This document shows positions 17,438 to 24,329 of a stretch of DNA of 64,000 nt, piece by piece. The notes under the pieces are model-generated. The model did no database searches. It saw only the letters and a program-made list of their open reading frames with translations, and was not told the origin of the DNA. How positions within the stretch are numbered: position 1 is the first letter of the stretch; every line of letters begins with the position of its first letter. The DNA is from Anaerolineales bacterium. GTDB lineage: Bacteria; Chloroflexota; Anaerolineae; Anaerolineales; Villigracilaceae. Position numbers and translations under genes: made by a program. The DNA lies in NCBI GenBank assembly GCA_030834895.1, contig JAUQXA010000010.1:276925-340924 (forward strand), read 5' to 3'.

Positions 17438-18169
17438 ATGACGAAACAACTTGCCCTTGTCACCGGTGGCGCACGACGGCTCGGCAAAGCCTTCGCGTTG
17501 ACTCTTGCCCGCATGGGATATGACCTCGCCTTGCATTACCACAAGTCGGAGGAGGCAGCGCGGCAGACCAAAGTTGAACTTGAGACGTTTGGCGCGCAAG
17601 TCCATCTACTCCAAGCTGACTTGACCCAACCCGATCAAATTCAACGATTATTTTCCGACCTTGATTTCATTCTTCATTCTTCTCGCGAAACGTTCATCCT
17701 TTTGGTCAATTCCGCCTCTCTCATGCCTGTTGGCAACCCACGTGACCTCGAACTGCGCGATTGGGACTCTGCTCTCGACTTGAATCTGCGTGCGCCGTTT
17801 CTGCTTACCCAGCAAGCCGTCAAACGCATGACGGGCGGCGGGTTGATCGTCAACGTCAGCGACATTGGCGCGCAGAAGGCTTGGAGCCGCTATCCGTCCT
17901 ACACGGTCAGCAAGGCGGGACTGGAATCCCTGACCAAACTGCTTGCCCGTTCGCTTGCGCCGACCATCCGGGTCAACGCCATTGCGCCTGGGCTGGTCCT
18001 GCGGTCGGGTGTGGTGACTCCTGAACAATGGGATAAACTTGTCGAGAGACTTCCGCTGAAGCGTGCCGCCACGTTGGACGAAATCACATCCGCTCTCGAA
18101 TTTCTCATCCGCAATAAGTACATCACGGGTCAGACCATTGTTGTGGATGGGGGTTACTCGCTGTTGTAG
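17438..18169 (+). CDS. Short-chain dehydrogenase/reductase, pteridine-reductase-like
   Basis: A 243-residue Rossmann protein. The NADP site is VTGGARRLGKAFA, the NAG-equivalent is NSASLMPVG, and the catalytic pair is YPSYTVSKAG (Tyr-x3-Lys) with an upstream Ser in VNVSDIG. The ARRLGKA sequence and the loop after it are typical of FolM/PTR1-like pteridine reductases, so reduction of a pterin is possible. I chose the second Met because the longer form starts inside intergenic sequence and adds a Cys/Phe-rich stretch. The stop codon runs straight into an 8-nt tandem repeat. Confidence 0.85.
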   Translation: MTKQLALVTGGARRLGKAFALTLARMGYDLALHYHKSEEAARQTKVELETFGAQVHLLQADLTQPDQIQRLFSDLDFILHSSRETFILLVNSASLMPVGNPRDLELRDWDSALDLNLRAPFLLTQQAVKRMTGGGLIVNVSDIGAQKAWSRYPSYTVSKAGLESLTKLLARSLAPTIRVNAIAPGLVLRSGVVTPEQWDKLVERLPLKRAATLDEITSALEFLIRNKYITGQTIVVDGGYSLL

Positions 18170-18207
18170 GTAAACAGGCAAAAGGTAGACAAGTACACAA
18201 GTAAACA
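18170..18207 (+). repeat. 8-nt tandem repeat (RGTANACA) behind the SDR gene
   Basis: Units GGTAGACA, AGTACACA and AGTAAACA are contiguous at 18184-18207, preceded by GTAAACAGG directly after the stop codon. The same unit occurs in the same sense behind the genes ending at 31903 and 34083. Confidence 0.65.
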
Positions 18208-18212
18208 CGAAC

Positions 18213-18232
18213 ACTGATAACTGATGACTTCC
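18213..18232 (+). repeat. ACTGATR repeat carrying a start codon, copy 1
   Basis: A 20-bp sequence beginning ACTGATAACTG and ending ATGACTTCC is repeated exactly at 21615-21634. In both places its ATG is the start of the next gene and no Shine-Dalgarno sequence is present. Confidence 0.65.
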
Positions 18233-19852
18233 AAAAAACTTCTCCCCGACCTTCTCATCTCTCTCCTGCTAATTGCATCCACACTATATTACGCCGCGCG
18301 TTTTGTGGATTTTACCATTCCGCCGTTTGAAGATGCCGCCATGCTCATGCGCTACGCCCAGCACCTTGCAGACGGTCACGGTATTGTCTGGAACATTGGC
18401 GAGCCGCCTGTGGATGGCGCGACAGATTTTCTTTTCATGGTCGTTTCCGCAGCCCTCATCAAACTTGGCTTTACGGTTGGGCAGGCGGTACGCGGCATTG
18501 GCTTTGCTTCGCACTTGCTGACCGTGTTGTTAGTCTACTGGGCGAACCGACGCGTGCACAATGCGAATATTCCCCTTTCTTTTTTGAGCGGACTTTACCT
18601 TGCGGTTGGAACTGGACTCTCCTACGTCTCAGCCTATTTTGGGACGCCATTCTTTGCCCTCGCCGCCGCCGTCACCTGGACTTTGGGATTGATTCTGATT
18701 CGGCAGGAGAATCCACGCTTTTGGCTGATCCTCGCCTTCGCCCTGAGCGGGCTCGTCACTGGGCTGATCCGTCCCGAGGGAGTCATCCTCGCCTCGTTGA
18801 TGCTGGTTGTCATCCTCGTCATGCGCGGACTGAAGAAATCTGTTTCGATCATTGTCACCTTTGGCGCGGTCTTTCTTTTGCTTGGTGGAGCGTACTTCCT
18901 CTGGCGGTGGGACTACTTCGGTTATCCGCTTCCAAACCCGTTTTATAAAAAGGGTGGCAGTGGACTGCATTGGGATTCGTACAACAATTCTCTGTTGAAC
19001 CTGCTGCGATTGTGCTTGCCGCTCGTGGTTCCTTTCATACTCGGTCTTCGTTCGCGTGAGACTGCCAAACAGACGATTGCCTATCTGATTCCCATCCTCG
19101 GCTTTGCGATGGCGTTCGTTTTGATCTCGGATGAGATGAACTATGGTGCGCGTTTTCAATATGCCCTCCTGCCGATTGCCCTGCTGTCGTGGGTTCCGCT
19201 TGTGCATGGACTCAATTTCTCGAAACAGGATCAACTTTCCGCTTGGGAGAAGGGGGTGTACATCGCCGCTCTGGTAGCCGTCTCCACTGGTCTGGTCTAT
19301 TATTCATGGTTCCAGAACTGCTTCCTCACATCCTACCAGCAGACTTGCGCCCGCCCCTATGAAAGCGATGGACGTTATGACATGGGCAAACTACTGGCGG
19401 AATATCGCGGCAAAGGCTATGTGATTGCGACCACAGAGGCGGGACTGATCCCGTATTATTCGGGCTGGGATGCGATTGACACCTGGGGCTTGAACGACCG
19501 GTTCATTGCGCACAACGGCAGTTTGACGGCGGAATATCTTGACCAGTACAAGCCGGAGATCATCATGTTCCATGATTATTACTCGCCGCTGGTTCCGCCC
19601 AAGTTGACTGAAGCTAACCTCGCCCAGCGCTGGTTTAGCATGACGATCACGATGAAGGAATACGCTGAGGCGAACAGTTACGTGCTGGCGGCGGTCTTCG
19701 GTGACAGTCCCTACGATACGCACTATTATTATGTGCGGACGGATTTTGCAGACAGCAAACGCCTCATCGAGCAGATTTCCAAGATGAAAAAATATTACTG
19801 GTTTGCAACAGGGAAGAAGTCCATTAATTACGCGGTCTTTGCCGAACAGTAA
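18224..19852 (+). CDS. GT-C type membrane glycosyltransferase-like protein
   Basis: A 542-residue membrane protein with about ten hydrophobic segments in the first 350 residues and a soluble C-terminal domain. The first periplasmic loop holds an acidic motif followed by RYAQHLADGHGIVWN, as in GT-C lipid-linked sugar transferases of the arabinofuranosyl/mannosyltransferase type. It would act in the membrane on cell-surface glycans. The exact sugar cannot be told. Its ATG lies inside the ACTGATR repeat and the protein starts MTS, like the UbiA-like protein three genes on. Confidence 0.75.
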   Translation: MTSKKLLPDLLISLLLIASTLYYAARFVDFTIPPFEDAAMLMRYAQHLADGHGIVWNIGEPPVDGATDFLFMVVSAALIKLGFTVGQAVRGIGFASHLLTVLLVYWANRRVHNANIPLSFLSGLYLAVGTGLSYVSAYFGTPFFALAAAVTWTLGLILIRQENPRFWLILAFALSGLVTGLIRPEGVILASLMLVVILVMRGLKKSVSIIVTFGAVFLLLGGAYFLWRWDYFGYPLPNPFYKKGGSGLHWDSYNNSLLNLLRLCLPLVVPFILGLRSRETAKQTIAYLIPILGFAMAFVLISDEMNYGARFQYALLPIALLSWVPLVHGLNFSKQDQLSAWEKGVYIAALVAVSTGLVYYSWFQNCFLTSYQQTCARPYESDGRYDMGKLLAEYRGKGYVIATTEAGLIPYYSGWDAIDTWGLNDRFIAHNGSLTAEYLDQYKPEIIMFHDYYSPLVPPKLTEANLAQRWFSMTITMKEYAEANSYVLAAVFGDSPYDTHYYYVRTDFADSKRLIEQISKMKKYYWFATGKKSINYAVFAEQ

Positions 19853-19875
19853 TTACTAATCACCAATTACCAATA
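19850..19875 (+). repeat. 7-nt tandem repeat (AATYACY) behind the GT-C gene
   Basis: AATTACT-AATCACC-AATTACC-AAT starts in the stop codon of the GT-C gene. It is a third short tandem family at gene boundaries in this region. Confidence 0.5.
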
Positions 19876-19888
19876 TCAAGGAGAAGCC

Positions 19889-20365
19889 ATGACTGAAACT
19901 TTAGAACTTGCCGAAAAATTGAAAACCGAAGGCGATAAATTTATTCGTATCTTTTCCGAGTTGACCGACGATCAGTGGCGGGTGGAAGTCTATACCGAAG
20001 GCGAGATGTGGACAGTCCGCAACGTGCTTTCGCATTTCGTCACCTCCGAGCGTGGATTGGTCAAGCTGTTCGAGCAGATCCGTCAGGGCGGGACAGGTGT
20101 AACAGATGATTTCTCGATTGACCGCTATAATTCGTCACAACAGGCGAAGACCAAAGACCTGACTCCCGCTGAATTGCTCGACCAATACATGGAAGTCCGC
20201 GCTAATTCGGCGAACTGGGTTTCGGGCTTGAAGGATGAAGAACTTGAGATCAAAGGCCGCCATCCCTTCCTCGGCGAAACCATCCTGCGCGAGATGATCA
20301 AGATGCTGTACCTGCACAACCAAATCCATTACCGTGATTTCAAAAAAGTGATAAGTGAGAAGTAA
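19889..20365 (+). CDS. DinB-family protein
   Basis: A 158-residue four-helix-bundle protein of the DinB/YfiT superfamily. It has MWTVRNVLSHFVTSERGL near residue 50 and a C-terminal LYLHNQIHYRDFKK, giving the His ligands (one from each) expected for a metal-binding thiol transferase. AAGGAG precedes the ATG. The chemical function is unknown; relatives transfer thiols such as mycothiol or bacillithiol. Confidence 0.8.
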   Translation: MTETLELAEKLKTEGDKFIRIFSELTDDQWRVEVYTEGEMWTVRNVLSHFVTSERGLVKLFEQIRQGGTGVTDDFSIDRYNSSQQAKTKDLTPAELLDQYMEVRANSANWVSGLKDEELEIKGRHPFLGETILREMIKMLYLHNQIHYRDFKKVISEK

Positions 20366-20368
20366 AAT

Positions 20369-20472
20369 GTCATTACGAGGGCGATAGCCCGACACTTGCG
20401 CTGGCGCGCAGCGCCAGTGAGCAATCCTGTCATAGGTAGAGATTGCTTCGTCGCTGCGCTCCTCGCAATGAC
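20369..20472. repeat. GTCATTGCGAG-type palindromic element, copy 1
   Basis: Ends GTCATTACGAG and CTCGCAATGAC are near-perfect inverted repeats. Inside is GGGCGATAGCCC and a further hairpin CTGGCGC-GCA-GCGCCAG (20401-20417). It fills the gap between dinB and the aminotransferase gene. Related copies are at 37197 (inside a gene) and 54953. Confidence 0.8.
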
Positions 20473-20489
20473 GTGAAAAGGAGCCTCCC

Positions 20490-21596
20490 ATGTCCCTTCC
20501 TCCCTTCAAGATCGAACGTTACTTTGCCAAATACGAATTCACCACTGAATTCCTGCTTTGCTCTTCGGACTGTGAAGCCATGTCCGTTGCGGACTTGCTT
20601 TCCTTTGAACCAGGTGCAGCAGAGAAATTCCAAACTCTGTGGCTGGGATATACCGAATCGCAGGGAAGTCCTACTTTGCGGAAGGAAATCTGCAATCTCT
20701 ACACCACCATCCAGCCTGAGGATGTCCTTGTCCACACTGGCGCGGAGGAGGCGATTTACCTCTTTATGCACGCCATGCTCAAGGAGAACGACCACGTCAT
20801 TGTCCATGCGCCGCATTACCAGTCGTTGAGCGAAGTGGCAAAGGGACTCGGCTGTCAGGTCAGCCCGTGGCTGGCGCGGGAGGAAAACGGTTGGGCACTG
20901 GATTTGGACGAACTCCGCCACCTGATGCGCCCGTCCACGAAGGCGATCGTGGTCAACACGCCGCACAACCCGACGGGCTATCTCATGCCCCGCGCGGACT
21001 TTGACGAGCTGCACAAAATCGCTCAGGAGAAAAAACTCTTGCTCTTCTGCGATGAGGTCTATCGCGAGTCGGAGTACAATCCCGCCGACCGCCTCCCCGC
21101 TGGCTGTGACTATGGCGAACATGCTGTCTCGTTGGGCGTGACCTCCAAGACCTACGGGCTGGCTGGTCTGCGCATCGGCTGGATTGCTACAAAGAACAAG
21201 GATGTGTATCGAAAGATGGCATCGCTCAAAGATTACACCACCATCTGCAACTCCGCGCCAAGCGAATTCCTGGCCGAAGTTGCCCTTCGCAACCGCCAGA
21301 AGTTGATTGACCGCAACCTCGGCATCATCCAGCACAACCTCTCTGTCGTAGATGACCTTTTCACTCGTTACTCATCCCTCTTCACCTGGGTTCGTCCAAA
21401 GGCTGGTTCGATGGCGTTTCCCAAACTGCTCAAAGGTGATATCGAAAGATTCTGTGACGATTTGGTCAAGAAGTCAGGTGTCCTGCTCCTGCCTGGCTCG
21501 ATGTACGACGACTCCCGAAACCACTTCCGCCTCGGACTTGGCAGGAAGAATCTCCCACAGGCGGTCCAACGGTTGGAAGAATATCTCTCAAAGTAA
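20490..21596 (+). CDS. PLP-dependent aminotransferase, class I/II
   Basis: A 368-residue fold-type I aminotransferase. Visible are VHTGAEEAIYLFMHAML, the Asn-Pro motif in VVNTPHNPTGYLMPR, the Asp and Tyr of LLFCDEVYRESEY, and the Schiff-base Lys in GVTSKTYGLAGLRIGW; the phosphate-binding Arg lies in the last part. An AAGGAG lies upstream. Its donor and acceptor are unknown. It is followed by the UbiA-like gene after 29 bp. Confidence 0.88.
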   Translation: MSLPPFKIERYFAKYEFTTEFLLCSSDCEAMSVADLLSFEPGAAEKFQTLWLGYTESQGSPTLRKEICNLYTTIQPEDVLVHTGAEEAIYLFMHAMLKENDHVIVHAPHYQSLSEVAKGLGCQVSPWLAREENGWALDLDELRHLMRPSTKAIVVNTPHNPTGYLMPRADFDELHKIAQEKKLLLFCDEVYRESEYNPADRLPAGCDYGEHAVSLGVTSKTYGLAGLRIGWIATKNKDVYRKMASLKDYTTICNSAPSEFLAEVALRNRQKLIDRNLGIIQHNLSVVDDLFTRYSSLFTWVRPKAGSMAFPKLLKGDIERFCDDLVKKSGVLLLPGSMYDDSRNHFRLGLGRKNLPQAVQRLEEYLSK

Positions 21597-21614
21597 GACT
21601 ACTGAGAACCGGTG

Positions 21615-21634
21615 ACTGATAACTGATGACTTCC
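21615..21634 (+). repeat. ACTGATR repeat carrying a start codon, copy 2
   Basis: Identical over 20 bp to 18213-18232. The ATG at 21626 is the start of the UbiA-like gene, with no ribosome-binding site in front. Confidence 0.65.
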
Positions 21635-22492
21635 TTCCTCAAACTCTCCCGCCCCCTCCATCTCCTACTTGCCGCGTTGACATACATCCTCGGTGCGAGT
21701 ATTCCTGCTTATCTTGGCAAAACCTTCCAGTCGTTGACGTTCGCGCTTGGGCTGGGGGGCGTGCTTTTTGCGCAGTTGAGCATGTCCCTACTAGCGGAAG
21801 TCTTTCGTCCGCACAATGAGCCGCTGGTCGAGGACGAGACTCCCAGACAAAAAGAGACCCTTCGCAACAATGCGCTTTACATTTCCATTGCGGCGCTTGC
21901 GGCAATCGCTTTTATTGCGTTTACACTCTATACCAACCAATCTCTTTCACTCCCTGCTTTTTCCTTTTTATTGCTTTCCCTTGTCATCGTCCTTGCTTAT
22001 GCCATTCCGCCCATCCGCCTGCTCGACCGGGGTTTCGGCGAACTGGCTCTTGCCGCGCACATTGCCTATGTCATTCCATCCATCGGATTTTTGCTGCAAG
22101 CCAAGGAGAATCATCGCTTGCTGACCGTCATCATTATCCCACTCACTGCGCTTGCCCTTGCTTATTTCCTCGTCGTCAATTTCACCACTTTCCCCGCCGA
22201 CCAGAAATATCAACGCGCCACACTTCTGCGCCGCCTCACCTGGGAGCGAGCTGTGCCGTTGCATCACAGCCTGATTGCCTTTGCCTACATTCTTTTTGCC
22301 GTTGCGCTCTTACTTCGTTTTTCCATCCTTTGGACGGCTTTCATCACCCTTCCTTTCGCACTTCTCCAGGTTATCCTCCTGCGGAACATTTCCCTCGGTG
22401 GTAAACCCAACTGGATTCTGCTTACTTCTACAGCCCTCGCCGTTTTTGGATTGACCACCTACTTCATCACCCTGACCTTCTGGCTCCGCTAA
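21626..22492 (+). CDS. UbiA/MenA-like membrane prenyltransferase homologue
   Basis: A 288-residue protein with about nine membrane helices, arranged as in UbiA-family prenyltransferases. The second loop keeps YAIPPIRLLDRGFGELAL, equivalent to the family's second motif. At the first motif, normally N/D-rich (NDxxD), it has LLAEVFRPHNEPLVEDE, so key Asp residues are partly missing and activity is uncertain. It would act on an isoprenoid such as a quinone or lipid precursor. It lies ten bases upstream of moeA. Confidence 0.72.
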   Translation: MTSFLKLSRPLHLLLAALTYILGASIPAYLGKTFQSLTFALGLGGVLFAQLSMSLLAEVFRPHNEPLVEDETPRQKETLRNNALYISIAALAAIAFIAFTLYTNQSLSLPAFSFLLLSLVIVLAYAIPPIRLLDRGFGELALAAHIAYVIPSIGFLLQAKENHRLLTVIIIPLTALALAYFLVVNFTTFPADQKYQRATLLRRLTWERAVPLHHSLIAFAYILFAVALLLRFSILWTAFITLPFALLQVILLRNISLGGKPNWILLTSTALAVFGLTTYFITLTFWLR

Positions 22493-22501
22493 CTTGTTCC
22501 C

Positions 22502-23797
22502 ATGCCTGAATTTCTGACTCTCCTCCCTCCCGACCAAGCCCGAGCGGAATTGCTCTCCCATATCCCCGCGCAGACAGTTGATTCTGAACCTGTTGATACT
22601 ATCCACGCTTTGGGGCGATTTACTGCTGCTGATGTGTTTGCTCCGCACCCGCTGCCTGAATTCCCCCGTACCACCGTGGACGGATACGCTGTCCGCGCGA
22701 AGGATACTTTCGGCGCAAGCGACTCACTGCCGGCATACTTCACCATGATCGGCGAAGTGCCAATGGGTGATGCCCCAGACTTTGAGTTGGGCGCTGGTCA
22801 ATGTGCTTTGATCCATACGGGCGGAATGCTCCCTAGTGGTGCGGATGCGGTGGTGATGATCGAGTACACGCAAACAACAGGTAAGGGCGGATCGCGATCC
22901 GCCCCAACAGAGGAAATCGAAATCTTCAAATCCGTTGCCGATGGCGAGAACGTCATCCGCATTGGCGAAGACGTGGCGCAGGGACAATTGGTCATCCCCA
23001 AAGGGACTCAACTCCGCCCTGCGGAAATCGGCGGATTGATGGCGCTGGGAATCACCTCCGTCAATGTGGCGAAAAAGCCGCTCGTGGGACTCATCTCCAC
23101 GGGCGACGAAGTCATCGAGCCGAGCCAGACTCCGAGACCTGGTCAGGTACGCGACATCAACACATACACACTTTCAGCCTTGATCGAAAAAGCTGGCGGT
23201 GAGGCAATCCGCTATGGGATTATCAGCGATCAGTTTCAGGCGTTGAAAGAGGCAGCGACAAAGGCATTGTCAGAATGTGATGTGGTCATCATCACCGCAG
23301 GCTCATCCGCATCCACGCGAGATATGACCGCCGAAGTCATCCGGCAGTTGGGTGAGCCAGGCGTTCTCGTTCACGGTATCAACACCCGTCCGGGCAAGCC
23401 GACGATTTTAGGTGTATGTAATGGCAAGGCGGTGATTGGTCTGCCGGGGAATCCCGTCAGCGCATTGGTGAATGGCTATCTGTTTGTCGTGCCGGTTATC
23501 GAGAAGTTGCTGGGCGCATTGCCGGTGCCGAAGGCAACTGTGCAGGCGACACTCACTGTCAACCTTTCGTCTCAGGCTGGACGTGAAGATTGGTGGCCTG
23601 TAAAATTGCTCCGTCCTGAGCGGAGCGCAGCAATGTCGTCCCCGAAGGGGAAGTCGAAGGATGAATGGCAGGCGGACCCCATCTTCGGTAAATCGAACCT
23701 GATTTTTACGCTTGCTGCTGCTGACGGTTTACTGCGTATTCACCCCGATGCTACAGGATTGAGCGCGGGCGAAACTGTGGAAGTTGTTTTGATATAG
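22502..23797 (+). CDS. moeA: Molybdopterin molybdotransferase MoeA
   Basis: A 431-residue enzyme that inserts molybdenum into adenylated molybdopterin. Characteristic parts are the N-terminal LPEFPRTTVDGYAVRA, LIHTGGMLPSGADAVV, the domain III GLISTGDEVIEP, the ITAGSSASTRDMTAEV loop (usual form has GGxSxG), RPGKPTILG and GLPGNPVSAL, then domain IV. Two stretches look foreign: about residues 126-136 (GKGGSRSAPT) and about 371-387 (PERSAAMSSPKGKSKDE). Both are encoded by palindromic repeats. MoeA would serve the formate dehydrogenase in this window. Confidence 0.95.
   Translation: MPEFLTLLPPDQARAELLSHIPAQTVDSEPVDTIHALGRFTAADVFAPHPLPEFPRTTVDGYAVRAKDTFGASDSLPAYFTMIGEVPMGDAPDFELGAGQCALIHTGGMLPSGADAVVMIEYTQTTGKGGSRSAPTEEIEIFKSVADGENVIRIGEDVAQGQLVIPKGTQLRPAEIGGLMALGITSVNVAKKPLVGLISTGDEVIEPSQTPRPGQVRDINTYTLSALIEKAGGEAIRYGIISDQFQALKEAATKALSECDVVIITAGSSASTRDMTAEVIRQLGEPGVLVHGINTRPGKPTILGVCNGKAVIGLPGNPVSALVNGYLFVVPVIEKLLGALPVPKATVQATLTVNLSSQAGREDWWPVKLLRPERSAAMSSPKGKSKDEWQADPIFGKSNLIFTLAAADGLLRIHPDATGLSAGETVEVVLI
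22885..22904. repeat. Perfect 20-bp palindrome inside moeA
   Basis: GGGCGGATCG and its exact reverse complement meet without a spacer, in frame within moeA. It has the build of dispersed GGGGCGG-CCGCCCC repeats. Confidence 0.6.
23612..23662. repeat. CGTCCTGAGCG...AGTCGAAGGA repeat inside moeA
   Basis: Starts CGTCCTGAGCGGAGCGCAG and ends AGTCGAAGGA, with CCCCGAAGGGG in the middle. The ends match the complement of the repeat at 38985-39007 and in nuoEF. It encodes residues about 371-387 of MoeA. Confidence 0.65.
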
Positions 23798-23809
23798 AAA
23801 GGATGCCCC

Positions 23810-24187
23810 ATGTCTACTCAGAGAAAAGAACCCCGCAAGAAACTGATGGCTTTCACTCCCGTTTATGATTTGCGCCATAAAACCCTGCTGGGTTTCGTAA
23901 GCGATCTGACCATGAAGGGCGCCATGGTCATTGGTGAAAAATCAGTGGAGGTCGAGAAGCATTTCATCCTCGGCATAGAATTTCCCGAAGCTCCGCCAAC
24001 GATGTCCGCCACGCGCATTGTGGTTCCAGCGCGGGTGGCGTGGTGCAGGCAGGAGGAGGGTCCGCAAAATTTCAATATCGGTTTTGAATTTACTGAGGTC
24101 TCGGCGGAAAATGGCGCTGTCGTCGAGGCGGTTCTGGCAAGGTACCAATTCCGTTCAGTGTTGGATAAATCCGATTTGGAGAGTTAA
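23810..24187 (+). CDS. PilZ-domain protein
   Basis: A 125-residue single-domain protein. The N-terminal RKEPRKK resembles the RxxxR box of PilZ, and SDLTMKGAMV stands where (D/N)xSxxG is usual, so the second motif is degenerate. The end of the domain has VAWCRQEE and NIGFEFTEV. It may bind cyclic di-GMP, but the changed motif makes this uncertain. It lies 12 bases behind moeA, 140 bp before the large sensor kinase gene. Confidence 0.8.
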   Translation: MSTQRKEPRKKLMAFTPVYDLRHKTLLGFVSDLTMKGAMVIGEKSVEVEKHFILGIEFPEAPPTMSATRIVVPARVAWCRQEEGPQNFNIGFEFTEVSAENGAVVEAVLARYQFRSVLDKSDLES

Positions 24188-24294
24188 GGGCTGAATTCGT
24201 TTACAGTTTTGTCGGTTTCCCGTGTTGTGGGAGGATTTCGTGCCGTTGGGAATTGCTCTCATGCCTTTGCAATGGTTTAATTATCCATCTGTCA

Positions 24295-24300
24295 TATAAT
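24295..24300 (+). promoter_or_regulatory. -10 box upstream of the sensor kinase
   Basis: TATAAT lies 29 bases before the ATG of the kinase gene. A matching -35 box at the usual distance was not seen. Confidence 0.3.
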
Positions 24301-24329
24301 TTATCCCATCCAATTTCTAGGATGAAACC

